Assembly (NCBI RefSeq): GCF_900141845.1
Contig: NZ_FQZB01000017.1
Span: forward strand, 36,379-100,378
Reading direction: 5' to 3'
Source: Clostridium cavendishii DSM 21758
Lineage (GTDB): Bacteria; Bacillota; Clostridia; Clostridiales; Clostridiaceae
Length of the DNA stretch: 64,000 nucleotides
Part shown: piece by piece, positions 1 through 8,252 of the stretch
Numbering within the stretch: position 1 is the first letter of the stretch
Layout of the letters: every line of letters starts with the position of its first letter
The notes under the pieces: generated by a model
The model's database searches: none
Seen by the model: only the letters and a program-made list of their open reading frames with translations
Told to the model about the DNA's origin: nothing
Translations under genes and position numbers: made by a program

Positions 1-2
1 AA

Positions 3-341
3 CCAATTATTACTCTTTTCAATCCCGCAAGCGTGGACGTGGTAAGGGATGGTGTTTTATATTTGAGAATTTGTTGTTCGCTTAACAGCTTAATATATGC
101 AACGATGTATACATTTGATTCATTTGCTATTGGTGTAGGCGCTGCAAATATAGCTATGTTTAATGCATTACTAGATGCAGTTGTAGTTCGTTTGCTGATG
201 AGTTGGTTATTGGCATTTTTTCTTAACTATGGATTTGTAGGTGTCTATGTCGGTGAGGCTATCTCACCTGTTTTACCCGCAATTGTAGGATTGGTTTATT
301 TCAAAGGTAAAGCATGGAGAACCAAAAAATTGATAGAGTAA
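3..341 (+). CDS. MATE-family multidrug efflux protein, C-terminal part (cut by left edge)
   Basis: The frame is open to the left edge and ends at 341, giving about 112 residues of the C-terminal part of a polytopic membrane protein. It reads F-N-P-x-S-V-D-V-V-R-D-G just before the first visible helix, matching the loop that precedes the last helices of MATE (MatE/NorM) transporters, and then shows three hydrophobic segments and a short basic tail. MATE proteins expel cationic drugs and metabolites in exchange for Na+ or H+. An internal GTG at 33 is not a credible start because the homology continues upstream of it. The rest of the gene lies outside the window, so it cannot be judged intact. 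Family assignment is fairly sure; substrate is unknown. Confidence 0.7.
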   Translation, partial: PIITLFNPASVDVVRDGVLYLRICCSLNSLIYATMYTFDSFAIGVGAANIAMFNALLDAVVVRLLMSWLLAFFLNYGFVGVYVGEAISPVLPAIVGLVYFKGKAWRTKKLIE

Positions 342-660
342 AATAATACATTTCCAATTCATTTTAGCAGAACTATTCCTTGGATGATTATACAATGGGA
401 CGCAAGAGTCCTTGAAAAAATAGTTGTTGATAAGGAAAAAGCTTTTTCCATAAAGCCAGAGGATTTATATTATTGGCATTATGAAATATTAGAAAAAGTA
501 TTATCAGAGATATAAGTCTATATAATAAATATTGCATTATTTGAAGGAAAGAAATAAATTACAATATGGAGTGTGGGAACATAATAGAATAACTTTAGAA
601 AAAAGAGATGCTATGAAAAATATCAATGGCTTTGATAAGAAGCGTAAAATTTAAAAAGGT
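342..660 (+). other. Intergenic stretch with short decayed-looking reading frames
   Basis: About 320 bases without a convincing gene. A frame open from 342 to 515 and another ending near 653 read as the tails of soluble proteins (the first is rich in Trp, Glu and Ile), but neither has a ribosome binding site or a recognisable domain. They look like remnants of genes lost by deletion. I could not assign a family. Confidence 0.3.
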
Positions 661-666
661 CACTGA

Positions 667-707
667 AAATCACTTACTTTTTCATGTGAAAAAGTAAGTG
701 ATTTTTT
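667..707. terminator. Bidirectional intrinsic terminator
   Basis: An almost perfect 17-18 bp stem (AAAATCACTTACTTTTTC against GAAAAAGTAAGTGATTTT) with a 3-base loop. T runs on both strands let it end the merR transcript on the minus strand and any rightward transcript. Confidence 0.85.
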
Positions 708-730
708 ATGAATTTAATACCATAAAGGGC

Positions 731-1189
731 CTATTTATTACAATACATTTTTTTTGTTTTTTCCTTTAAATTTCGAATGTCTTCAGGGATATCTTCTGGC
801 TTTAAGGAATCATGTACAGAGCACGTTTTGGCAGTTTGTGCAGTTTCATAGTACCAGCATTTGAATTTGATTAAATCAAGAGTTGTCTGTAGTTCTGCAA
901 TTTGGTCTATAACTTTTTTTTGCTGTTCTCTAAACATGTTGAGGCGCTGGTCAATTGTTTCATCGCCCTGCATACACCAGTTCATAAACTCCTTAATTTC
1001 TTTGATTGACATCCCTGATTTCTTTAAACATTTAATCATAAAAAGCAATTCAAGATCATCATCCTTAAATATCCGTATTCCATTTTGGTTACGTTCAACA
1101 AAAGGCATTAAACCTTCTTTAGCATAAAAACGAAGGGTATGTGGAGATACGTCGATCTTTTTTGATAGTTCACTAATCGTATAGTACAT
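731..1189 (-). CDS. MerR-family transcriptional regulator
   Basis: A 152-residue DNA-binding regulator. Residues 1-70 form the MerR winged helix-turn-helix, opening with Y-T-I-S-E-L-S and the signature T-L-R-F-Y-x-x-E-G-L, followed by an N-G-I-R motif. Residues 75-115 form the usual dimerising coiled coil. The C-terminal part carries a few Cys (C110, C122, C149) but not the spaced metal-binding set of metal sensors, so the effector cannot be read. The start has a good AGAGGAG site. It is divergent from the DXS-like gene at 1336, and the shared intergenic region contains a promoter with the 19-bp spacer that MerR proteins untwist (1234-1264), so it very probably controls that gene. It resembles the AdhR/NmlR type by length and operator. 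Confidence 0.88.
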   Translation of the reverse strand: MYYTISELSKKIDVSPHTLRFYAKEGLMPFVERNQNGIRIFKDDDLELLFMIKCLKKSGMSIKEIKEFMNWCMQGDETIDQRLNMFREQQKKVIDQIAELQTTLDLIKFKCWYYETAQTAKTCSVHDSLKPEDIPEDIRNLKEKTKKMYCNK

Positions 1190-1233
1190 TTTTACTCCTC
1201 TTAAAAAATATTTTTAAAATTATTAAAACTCCA

Positions 1234-1264
1234 TTGACTTAGAGTTTACTCTCAGGTTTATGAT
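1234..1264 (+). promoter_or_regulatory. MerR-type promoter, 19-bp spacer with internal dyad
   Basis: The -35 TTGACT (1234-1239) and -10 TATGAT (1259-1264) are separated by 19 bp, too long for normal sigma-A use and the hallmark of MerR-activated promoters. The spacer holds the near-palindrome CTTAGAGT-TT-ACTCTCAG (7 of 8 positions symmetric), a probable MerR dimer site. It points toward the DXS-like gene at 1336, while merR leaves in the other direction. Confidence 0.82.
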
Positions 1265-1335
1265 AATAATATCACTCAAGAAAATGTGCGTCAAATATAA
1301 AAAATATCATAAAAGATATTGAAGGAGAATGAAAT

Positions 1336-3096
1336 ATGTATTTAGAAAAAATTAATTCGACAGGGGATGTAAAAAAATTATCAGTAGATGAAATGAAAGA
1401 TTTGAGTTCAGAAATCCGACAAGTATTGCTTAAGAAGTTAAGTGAGCATGGAGGGCATATTGGGCCTAATCTTGGAATTGTAGAACTTACAGTTGCTTTG
1501 CATTATGTATTTAACTCACCAAAGGATAAGATTGTTTATGATGTTTCTCATCAGAGCTATGTTCATAAAATACTTACTGGAAGAAAAGAAGCATTTATTA
1601 ATTCTGAAAAATATGATGAGGTTTCTGGTTATTCTAATCCAGAAGAAAGCAATCATGATTTTTTTAACATAGGACATACTTCCACATCCATAAGTCTTGC
1701 TTGCGGTCTTGCTAAAGCAAGAGATTTAAAAGATGAGAATGATAATGTGATTGCGATTATTGGAGATGGTTCACTAAGCGGAGGAGAAGCATATGAAGGA
1801 CTAAATAATGCAGCAGAAGCAGGAACAAATATGATTATTGTTGTAAATGATAATGATATGTCCATTGCAGAAAACTATGGTGGTTTGTATAAAAATCTTA
1901 AAGAACTTAGAGATTCAGAAGGAAAATGCCAATGTAATTTCTTTAAAGCAATGGGATTAGATTACTACTATGTGAAAGACGGACATGATTTTGAGCAGTT
2001 AATCAGTGTATTTAACAAGGTTAAGGATATAGATCATCCAGTAGTTGTTCATATTCACACAATTAAAGGAAAAGGTTTTGAATTTGCTGAAAAGAATAAG
2101 GAACAGTGGCATTGGGGAATGCCTTTTGTATTAGAGACAGGAGAATCAAGGTTCTCTATGAGTGATACAGAGGATTATGGTAATTTGACTGGAAAATACC
2201 TGTTAGATGCTATGAAAAAAGATCCGAAAGTAGTTGCCATTACATCAGGAACTCCAGGAGTGTTTGGTTTTTGTACAGAAAGAAGAAAAGAAGCAGGTAG
2301 ACAATTTGTTGATGTTGGTATTGCAGAAGAACATGCAGTAGCTTTGTCTTCAGGAATTGCAGCAAATGGTGGAAAAGCAGTTTATGGAGTATATAGTACA
2401 TTTCTTCAAAGAACATATGATCAGCTTTCACAAGATCTGTGTATAAATAATAATCCAGCAGTAATACTGGTATATTCAGCATCTGTTTATGGAATGAATG
2501 ATGTAACACATCTTGGATTATACGATATTGGTATGATGAGTAACATTCCCAATATGGTATATCTTGCTCCAACATGTAAGGAAGAATATTTTAGGATGCT
2601 TAAGTGGGGAATGAGTCAAAATGAGCATCCAGTGGCTATTCGTGTTCCAGCAATGGGAGTAATTGAAAGTGGAGTACAAGATAAGACAGATTACTCTAAA
2701 TTAAATAAATATAAGGTAACAAAAGCAGGAAAAGATGTTGCAGTGATTGCACTTGGAGATTTCTATCAGCTTGGTCAGTCAATTGTCACAAAGCTTTCAA
2801 ATGAAAATGGTATTGAGGCTACTCTGATTAATCCAAAGTATATCACAGGTATTGATGAAGAATTATTGGAAAGCTTGAAAAAAGAGCATAAACTTGTAAT
2901 TACTCTTGAAGATGGTATTTTAGATGGTGGCTTTGGTGAGAAGATTGCAAGATTTTATGGTCCTTCTGATATGAAGGTTTTAAATTATGGTATCAAGAAG
3001 GAATTACTAGATCGTTATGTTCCGGAGGAACTTATGAAAAAAAATAGACTTACAGATGTTCAGGTGGTAGAAGATATCATAAGTATTATAAAATAG
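1336..3096 (+). CDS. DXS-like thiamine-diphosphate enzyme with altered acceptor site
   Basis: A 586-residue protein with the DXS layout: N-terminal ThDP-binding region, central pyrimidine-binding transketolase domain and C-terminal transketolase domain. ThDP features are present: H72 in D-V-S-H-Q, H114 in G-H-T-S-T, G-D-G-S-L-S-G-G at 143-150, N-D-N-D-M at 171-175 and the catalytic Glu of A-E-E-H-A (E331). Residues that in known DXS hold the phosphate of glyceraldehyde-3-phosphate differ. The D-R-A-G-x-x-G-x-D motif reads Y-S-A-S-V-Y-G-M-N (380-388), and R-Y-P-R-G reads R-V-P-A-M (436-440), so both phosphate-binding Arg are Ser or Ala. It is also shorter than the usual 620-640 residues. It is therefore probably a ThDP aldo-transferase that uses another acceptor, rather than the housekeeping DXS. 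The start has GAAGGAG. Expression is probably MerR-controlled from 1234-1264. Confidence 0.75.
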   Translation: MYLEKINSTGDVKKLSVDEMKDLSSEIRQVLLKKLSEHGGHIGPNLGIVELTVALHYVFNSPKDKIVYDVSHQSYVHKILTGRKEAFINSEKYDEVSGYSNPEESNHDFFNIGHTSTSISLACGLAKARDLKDENDNVIAIIGDGSLSGGEAYEGLNNAAEAGTNMIIVVNDNDMSIAENYGGLYKNLKELRDSEGKCQCNFFKAMGLDYYYVKDGHDFEQLISVFNKVKDIDHPVVVHIHTIKGKGFEFAEKNKEQWHWGMPFVLETGESRFSMSDTEDYGNLTGKYLLDAMKKDPKVVAITSGTPGVFGFCTERRKEAGRQFVDVGIAEEHAVALSSGIAANGGKAVYGVYSTFLQRTYDQLSQDLCINNNPAVILVYSASVYGMNDVTHLGLYDIGMMSNIPNMVYLAPTCKEEYFRMLKWGMSQNEHPVAIRVPAMGVIESGVQDKTDYSKLNKYKVTKAGKDVAVIALGDFYQLGQSIVTKLSNENGIEATLINPKYITGIDEELLESLKKEHKLVITLEDGILDGGFGEKIARFYGPSDMKVLNYGIKKELLDRYVPEELMKKNRLTDVQVVEDIISIIK

Positions 3097-3365
3097 GAGA
3101 TGGAGTTCTGATTGGACACAATGTAGTATTGGCTACTTTAAATCATGACATTGATCCAAGAAAACGTAGTGATATGCATCCCAAGCCAATCGTGATAGGC
3201 AATAATGTTTGGATTGGAGCAAATGTAACAGTCGTTTCAGGTGGGACTATTGGTGATGGTGCTGTTATTGGAGCTGGTGCAGTTGTGACCAAAGATGTGC
3301 CTCCTAATGTTATTGTGGGCGGTGTACCTGCAAAAATTATTAAAAAAATTGAAGTATTGACTTAA
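3097..3365 (+). pseudogene. 5'-truncated hexapeptide-repeat O-acetyltransferase
   Basis: The frame encodes only the C-terminal left-handed beta-helix of a LacA/Maa/NodL-type acetyltransferase: I-G-D-G-V-L-I-G-H-N, then I-G-N-N-V-W-I-G-A-N, I-G-D-G-A-V-I-G-A-G-A-V-V and the typical tail G-G-V-P-A-K-I-I-K-K-I. Family members are about 180-200 residues, and here the first 100 or so are missing. The recognisable part begins at the last codons of the upstream gene and has no ribosome binding site, so it is most likely a dead fragment brought next to the DXS-like gene by deletion or recombination. The possible TTG start at 3129 would yield only 78 residues, without the N-terminal region that contributes to the active site. 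Confidence 0.75.
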
Positions 3366-3417
3366 ACAATGATTCTTACTATAATGTAGCTGTGACGGAG
3401 GGTATATTCGTATACTG

Positions 3418-3460
3418 GATAAGTTATCAACAAATGTTGTTGATAACTTATCTTTTTTTT
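3418..3460 (+). terminator. Intrinsic terminator
   Basis: A perfect 15-bp stem (GATAAGTTATCAACA at 3418-3432 with TGTTGATAACTTATC at 3438-3452), a 5-base loop and an 8-T run. It closes the DXS-like/acetyltransferase-remnant unit. Confidence 0.92.
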
Positions 3461-3503
3461 ATCCCTCAATGTAGTATTTTAATTAGGAGGCAATTATAAC
3501 AAT

Positions 3504-4721
3504 ATGAAAAATCAAAAATTATTAACACCACAAAAATATCTAGGCACGAAGGGTCTTGTATTATTTATTTCTTTAATGGGAATGTTTATACCACTATCAA
3601 TCGATTTGTATTTACCAGCGATGCCAATTATGAATGAGTATTTTAATACATCATCAGCAATGGTAAACTTAACTTTGATAGCTTTTTATATTTTTTATGC
3701 TGTAGGTATCATAGTATTTGGGCCTCTAAGCGATAAATATGGTCGTAAACCAATATTAATTTTGGGGTTATTTATATATTTAATCGGTAGTATTGGTTGT
3801 GCAATCTCAATGTCAATTGAACAATTAATTTTATTTAGGGTGTTTCAGGCGTTAGGAGCAGGTAGTGTTATGGCTATTTCAACTGCGTTGATCAAAGATT
3901 GTTTTTCAGGAAAATTAAAAAGCAAAATTCTTGCAATTGTACAAGCTATGGGAGTACTTGCACCAATGTTAGCACCTATAGTAGGTGCAGCAATTTTAAA
4001 AGTAGCAGAGTGGAGAGAAACTTTTATAGTACTTGCTGTTATAGGTTTATTAACATTAATAGTAGCATTTCTATTTGAAGAAACTTTACCCAAAAAAGAA
4101 CGTTATAATGGAAGTTTAGGAGGTTCTCTAATACGTTTATTGGTAGTCGGAAGAAATGTAGGATTTAGTACTTTCCTATTCATTGCAGCTACACTAGCAG
4201 CGCCTTATATGGCTTATGTAGCAATGTCTTCATATATTTATAAGAACTTTTTTTATTTTAATGCACAGACATATAGTTACTTCTTTGCTGTTAATTCAGC
4301 CTTTGCAATTATTGGACCAATAATTTATATTCGTTCTATAGGAAAGGTGCCACCTCGTATTTTTTCATGGTGTTGTTTTGGAATATCGTTAGCTAGTGGA
4401 TTAGCAGTATTTTTCCTAGGAACTCATTCGCCAGTAGTTTTCTTAATCTCCTTTCTGCCTTTTACACTAGTAGAAGGAGCGATTCGTCCATTTAGTACTA
4501 ATATTCTATTAGATCAACAAAAAGAAGACATTGGCTCAGCATCCTCACTAATTAATGCAGTCCATACTATTATGGGAAGCATTGGTATGGTGCTTAGTTC
4601 TCTTGCTTGGAATAATTTGATTCATGGGTTAGGAATTATAATGATTTTAGCAACTATAATAGTCATTTTAGTTTGGATAATTCTATTACATAGCAAAGTA
4701 AAATTAGAGGGGTTAAACTAA
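3504..4721 (+). CDS. MFS drug exporter, Bcr/CflA family
   Basis: A 405-residue, 12-helix major facilitator. It has D-x-Y-L-P-A-M-P in helix 1, G-P-L-S-D-K-Y-G-R-K-P between helices 2 and 3 (MFS motif A), and Q-A-L-G-A-G with A-P-I-V-G-A later, the pattern of the Bcr/CflA drug:H+ antiporters (bicyclomycin, chloramphenicol). It stands alone between two terminators, with AGGAGG 11 bases upstream of the ATG. A paralogue with the same N-terminal K-Y-L-G-x-K-G motif lies at 35583-36827. The substrate cannot be predicted. Confidence 0.85.
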   Translation: MKNQKLLTPQKYLGTKGLVLFISLMGMFIPLSIDLYLPAMPIMNEYFNTSSAMVNLTLIAFYIFYAVGIIVFGPLSDKYGRKPILILGLFIYLIGSIGCAISMSIEQLILFRVFQALGAGSVMAISTALIKDCFSGKLKSKILAIVQAMGVLAPMLAPIVGAAILKVAEWRETFIVLAVIGLLTLIVAFLFEETLPKKERYNGSLGGSLIRLLVVGRNVGFSTFLFIAATLAAPYMAYVAMSSYIYKNFFYFNAQTYSYFFAVNSAFAIIGPIIYIRSIGKVPPRIFSWCCFGISLASGLAVFFLGTHSPVVFLISFLPFTLVEGAIRPFSTNILLDQQKEDIGSASSLINAVHTIMGSIGMVLSSLAWNNLIHGLGIIMILATIIVILVWIILLHSKVKLEGLN

Positions 4722-4798
4722 AAGTTTAATTTTTCAAATTTGTATATGTAAATTACGGGAAAGTTAAAATTGTACAATATGTTTTTAATCTATATATT

Positions 4799-4846
4799 GA
4801 AGGAACTAGAAGTTAAGTAATTGAAGGAACTAGAAGTTAAGTAATT
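4799..4846 (+). repeat. Two-copy 24-bp tandem repeat
   Basis: The unit GAAGGAACTAGAAGTTAAGTAATT (written as GAAGGAACTAGAAG then TTAAGTAATT) occurs twice without change at 4799-4822 and 4823-4846. It lies 78 bases after the exporter stop codon in a non-coding stretch (4722-5064) that otherwise holds only a terminator. Perfect identity suggests recent slippage duplication. Confidence 0.85.
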
Positions 4847-4945
4847 GTTAAAAAATTAGGTAATCTTAGATAAAAAAATTAGTGAAGAAACTTTTGCAAA
4901 AGCATGAGGAGTTTAGGGGAGAATCTTAGGAAAATTTTCAAAATG

Positions 4946-4979
4946 AAAAAGCCTTGTATTAAATCAAACAAGGCTTTTT
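4946..4979. terminator. Bidirectional intrinsic terminator
   Basis: AAAAAGCCTTGT pairs with ACAAGGCTTTTT across a 10-base loop, giving 12 bp with T runs on both strands. It sits between the convergent exporter gene and the C39-like peptidase gene. Confidence 0.9.
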
Positions 4980-5064
4980 ATTAAATCTGATTTATAAAGA
5001 TAATTCTTTAAAAAGTGAATTATTTTGTGGATATTAAATACACTACTAAATTTCAGTAGGATAA

Positions 5065-5658
5065 TTAATCTTGGTGTTTTATGACACAAGGTTTATATAT
5101 TATTGGTAAATTATCATTTTTAATAATTAAGCCACTAAAGTAATTATGATTACCGAATTGATCAATTGCATGCCAACGTTTAATAAGCTCGGTGTTGGAA
5201 ATATAAGTATAGTTGCCGAGTGTGAAAGGATCCATAAATATAATTCTGTAATCATCATAACCACAAGCTATTACATAATGATTGTCTTTCCAGTCAAAAT
5301 TATAATCAATATTGTCATCTTTCCAAGCCTGAATTAAAAGAATAGGTGTAATCATGTTATCAATATAAGATTTAACAATGTTGATGTTCATATCTATATT
5401 AAATGAAGCTTGAAAACCAAGCTTTTGCATAAAGCTAATGATATTATGATAATCAGTCCCAAATATCGGCTTCTGCTGCAATGACTCTATTAGCACATCC
5501 TGATGATATATAATACCGTAACTTGCAAGTATTGATTGTACACAAGCTACCCCGCAAGTGTATAAAGTTTCCTGATAACATAATGGTACAGGGACAAAGT
5601 GATTGTAGGAGTCAATATTAATTTCGGAATTCTCAATATTGTCGATTTCGGTTCCCAT
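5065..5658 (-). CDS. C39-like cysteine peptidase, stand-alone
   Basis: A 197-residue soluble protein without signal peptide or membrane segment. It has the papain-like C39 pattern: Q29 (oxyanion hole), Y-T-C35-G-V-A-C39, S-Y-G, then D-N-H127-Y-V-I-A-C-G-Y and D143-P. That gives a probable Cys35-His127-Asp143 triad. In bacteriocin exporters such a domain removes double-glycine leaders, but here it is not fused to an ABC transporter, and no leader-peptide gene, transporter or modification enzyme lies next to it. Related stand-alone C39-like proteins are common in clostridia without known substrate. The start is supported by AAGGAG 9 bases upstream. The domain is sure; activity and target are inferred. 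Confidence 0.72.
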   Translation of the reverse strand: MGTEIDNIENSEINIDSYNHFVPVPLCYQETLYTCGVACVQSILASYGIIYHQDVLIESLQQKPIFGTDYHNIISFMQKLGFQASFNIDMNINIVKSYIDNMITPILLIQAWKDDNIDYNFDWKDNHYVIACGYDDYRIIFMDPFTLGNYTYISNTELIKRWHAIDQFGNHNYFSGLIIKNDNLPIIYKPCVIKHQD

Positions 5659-6078
5659 TGTTTATCACTCCTTACTAAAGGTTAAAGAAAATTCTTTATA
5701 ATGATAATATATGAAATAATGTTGAATAATGTGCATTGACATTATGTATATGTTAATAATTATAGATTCTAATTTAGTAATCTTTTAAATTAGAATCTAT
5801 AGTTATTAATAAAGAGACATTTAAAAATTAAGATAAAAAGAATTTTTTAACATATCTTTTAATAGTTCAAAATAGCAAGATTTATTAAATATGATTAATA
5901 TCTACATAATATAATTATACATGGTGATATGAAGATGGATTAAAGCTTCAAGATTTTATAAAGTAATGAATGTTAGTACTGTCATTTACGAGTTATAACA
6001 TCTAAAGATGAAAATAAAGCAAATATAGAATATAGTTAGGCGCTAAGAGATTGGGTTTTACCAAAAAGGAGGATTTAA
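5659..6078. other. Divergent intergenic region, 420 bp, with a strong hairpin
   Basis: Very AT-rich DNA between the leftward C39-like gene and rightward HelD gene, with no plausible small ORF. TTGACA at 5737-5742 followed by TTATAG about 18 bases later could be a rightward promoter, running into the 24-bp hairpin listed separately. The remaining sequence up to the HelD ribosome binding site shows nothing I can name. Confidence 0.4.
5753..5809. repeat. 24-bp inverted repeat (hairpin)
   Basis: Arms at 5753-5776 and 5786-5809 pair over 24 positions with a single T-G wobble, around a 9-base loop. No T run follows on the plus strand, so it is not a standard terminator. It lies in the divergent promoter region and may be a regulatory RNA hairpin, a cruciform-type operator or a relic of a small mobile repeat. 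Confidence 0.8.
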
Positions 6079-8187
6079 ATGAGTGAGTCACAGCAAAAAG
6101 ACGGACATTTTTTGAATAAGCCTGCCCATGTCAAGGAAAGTAAAGAGAAAAAAAACGATAAAATACTGACTTTTCCAGATGAAGTCAAGCATCTTGATAA
6201 TATTAAGGACAAACTAAATGATGCTATAAAAAAAGCAAATTATTCAGTTGACCAATTAGATGAAGAATATATGGCTGTTAAAAAATATATGGTACAGTAT
6301 CGTGGTGAAATTGATCCACACGAGATGTTCCAAAATGAACTTACTTTAAAACAAGTTGATAACAGAGGAGCTTTTTCAGTTAAAATTCGAGATAAGGTTG
6401 TCAAATTATTAGATTCGCCTTATTTTGCAAGAATTGATTTTCAAGAAATATCTGCAGAAAAAGCAGAGGTTTTTTACATTGGAAAATTCGCTTTCAGTTA
6501 TGATAATAAACTGTTAATTTCTGATTGGCGCTCCCCAGTTGCAAGTATGTTTTATGATTGTGAGCTTGGAGCTGCTGGATATAATGCACCTTGTGGATAT
6601 ATTAGAGGAGAGTTAATCAGAAAACGTCAATTCAAAATCAAAAATGGTGAGATGGAATATTTATTTGAGAGTTCGGTTAATGTTCAGGATGATATTTTGC
6701 AACGAGAATTGGGGCATACTTCGGATGAAAAGATGAAATCTATAATTGCAACTATTCAAAAGGAACAAAATCAAATTATTCGTAATGAAAAGGCATCAAC
6801 TCTTCTTATTCAAGGTGTTGCAGGTTCAGGTAAAACATCCATTGCATTACATCGTATTGCTTATCTACTATACCGTTTTAAAAGTCAACTTTCTGCAAGT
6901 AATATCATAATAATCTCTCCTAATAAGGTGTTTGGGGATTATATTTCTAATGTTTTGCCTGAATTGGGAGAAGAGCCGATTTATGAGATGAGTTTTGAAG
7001 ATATTGCAAAGGAACAGCTTAAAGGGATTATTCAATTTGAGCAAGATAAAGATTCTATTGAAATGAATGACCCAAAATGGGCAAATAGAGTCTGCTTTAA
7101 ATCCACAATGGGTTTTGTAAGATTAATGGATAATTATCTTGAACATATGACTGATATAATTTTTGAGCCTATGGACTATACATTTGGAAATTTCATTGCA
7201 AAAAAGGAATGGATATATGATAGATTTACATCCTATAAAAGACATCCCATCAAGCAAAGACTTAAAATAATTGCACATGATATATATGATTACTTTGAAA
7301 CTGATAACTATATAGAAGAGGCTTTGCCAAGACCAGGGGCAATTTATAGAAGCCTAAATGCCATGTTAAAATTTAAAAATACCCTGGCACTATACAAGGA
7401 TTTTTATAGTCAGATGTGTATAGAGGACAAATTTGTTATGCCAGCAAAAAAAACAATCGAATGGATGGATGTATATCCGTTTATGTATTTCCATGCAACT
7501 TTTGAGGGGTTGCAGGAGAGTCAGGTTATAAGACATATAGTTATCGATGAAATGCAAGATTATACTCCAGTTCAATATGCCGTGATTAATATTTTATTTA
7601 AGTGTCAAAAAACAATTCTAGGTGATTTTGGACAGTTTATTAATCCAAATCATTTATATACGCTTGATGATCTGCGTCAGTTATATAAAGATGCAGAATT
7701 TGTAGAGCTAAAGAAGAGCTACCGTTCAACCTATGAAATTATTTCATTTGCAAAACACGTAAAAGATGTTGACTCAATTGAGGCTGTTGAGCGTCATGGA
7801 GATGTACCTGATATTATATGCTGTAAGAATGAACAGGAGGAACTTGTGCAGATAAAGAAAATAATTGATGCATTTCAGAGTAGTGAAAATATCACCTTAG
7901 GAATTATATTAAAAACCAATGAAAAGGTTAAATTATTTTATGATATACTATCTCTGAACTACGAAGTGCATTTGATTTCACCAGAGAGCGTGTCTTTCAT
8001 GAATGGTATATCAATTACTTCAATTCAAATGTCAAAAGGATTGGAATTTGATGAGGTCATTATACCTTCAGTTAATAATGATACTTATTTTAGTAATTAT
8101 GATCGTAGCCTTCTTTATATTGCATGTACTCGAGCAATGCATAAATTGTCTTTGACGTATAGTGGTAAACCTACGCAACTAATTTAA
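6079..8187 (+). CDS. helD: HelD-type superfamily 1 ATPase, RNA polymerase recycling factor
   Basis: A 702-residue UvrD/Rep-like SF1 protein with the HelD layout. It has a charged N-terminal coiled-coil arm (about 30-90), Walker A G-V-A-G-S-G-K-T at 246-253, a long insertion, Walker B V-I-D-E-M-Q-D-Y, G-D-F-G-Q, K-K-S-Y-R-S-T (motif IV) and the C-terminal Q-M-S-K-G-L-E-F-D and A-C-T-R-A-M motifs. In Bacillus subtilis HelD binds RNA polymerase and uses ATP to strip nucleic acid from stalled enzyme; actinobacterial relatives give rifamycin tolerance. It is a cellular HelD rather than a DNA helicase by overall order and the N-terminal arm. It appears monocistronic, with AAGGAGG 8 bases from the ATG. 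An AraC-type gene follows after 65 bases. Confidence 0.85.
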   Translation: MSESQQKDGHFLNKPAHVKESKEKKNDKILTFPDEVKHLDNIKDKLNDAIKKANYSVDQLDEEYMAVKKYMVQYRGEIDPHEMFQNELTLKQVDNRGAFSVKIRDKVVKLLDSPYFARIDFQEISAEKAEVFYIGKFAFSYDNKLLISDWRSPVASMFYDCELGAAGYNAPCGYIRGELIRKRQFKIKNGEMEYLFESSVNVQDDILQRELGHTSDEKMKSIIATIQKEQNQIIRNEKASTLLIQGVAGSGKTSIALHRIAYLLYRFKSQLSASNIIIISPNKVFGDYISNVLPELGEEPIYEMSFEDIAKEQLKGIIQFEQDKDSIEMNDPKWANRVCFKSTMGFVRLMDNYLEHMTDIIFEPMDYTFGNFIAKKEWIYDRFTSYKRHPIKQRLKIIAHDIYDYFETDNYIEEALPRPGAIYRSLNAMLKFKNTLALYKDFYSQMCIEDKFVMPAKKTIEWMDVYPFMYFHATFEGLQESQVIRHIVIDEMQDYTPVQYAVINILFKCQKTILGDFGQFINPNHLYTLDDLRQLYKDAEFVELKKSYRSTYEIISFAKHVKDVDSIEAVERHGDVPDIICCKNEQEELVQIKKIIDAFQSSENITLGIILKTNEKVKLFYDILSLNYEVHLISPESVSFMNGISITSIQMSKGLEFDEVIIPSVNNDTYFSNYDRSLLYIACTRAMHKLSLTYSGKPTQLI

Positions 8188-8252
8188 ATGGGCAGAAGAT
8201 TAGCTGATATTCGATAAATTGATTAATATATTATGGAAGGAGGGAAGCTGCA

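Noticed and set aside
1..341. Truncated MATE pseudogene
   Set aside because: The missing N-terminus is due to the window edge; no internal damage can be seen.
384..515. Short ATG-started frame (43 residues) near the left edge
   Set aside because: No ribosome binding site, and the open frame extends upstream of the ATG, as expected from a gene remnant.
1653..2575. Open frames opposite the DXS-like gene
   Set aside because: Low-complexity antisense translations of a coding region, without ribosome binding sites or homology.
1336..3096. Housekeeping dxs
   Set aside because: Key acceptor-binding residues are replaced, the protein is short and it is controlled by a dedicated MerR regulator outside an isoprenoid operon.
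4799..4846. CRISPR or mobile repeat
   Set aside because: Just two head-to-tail copies without spacer; simple tandem duplication explains it.
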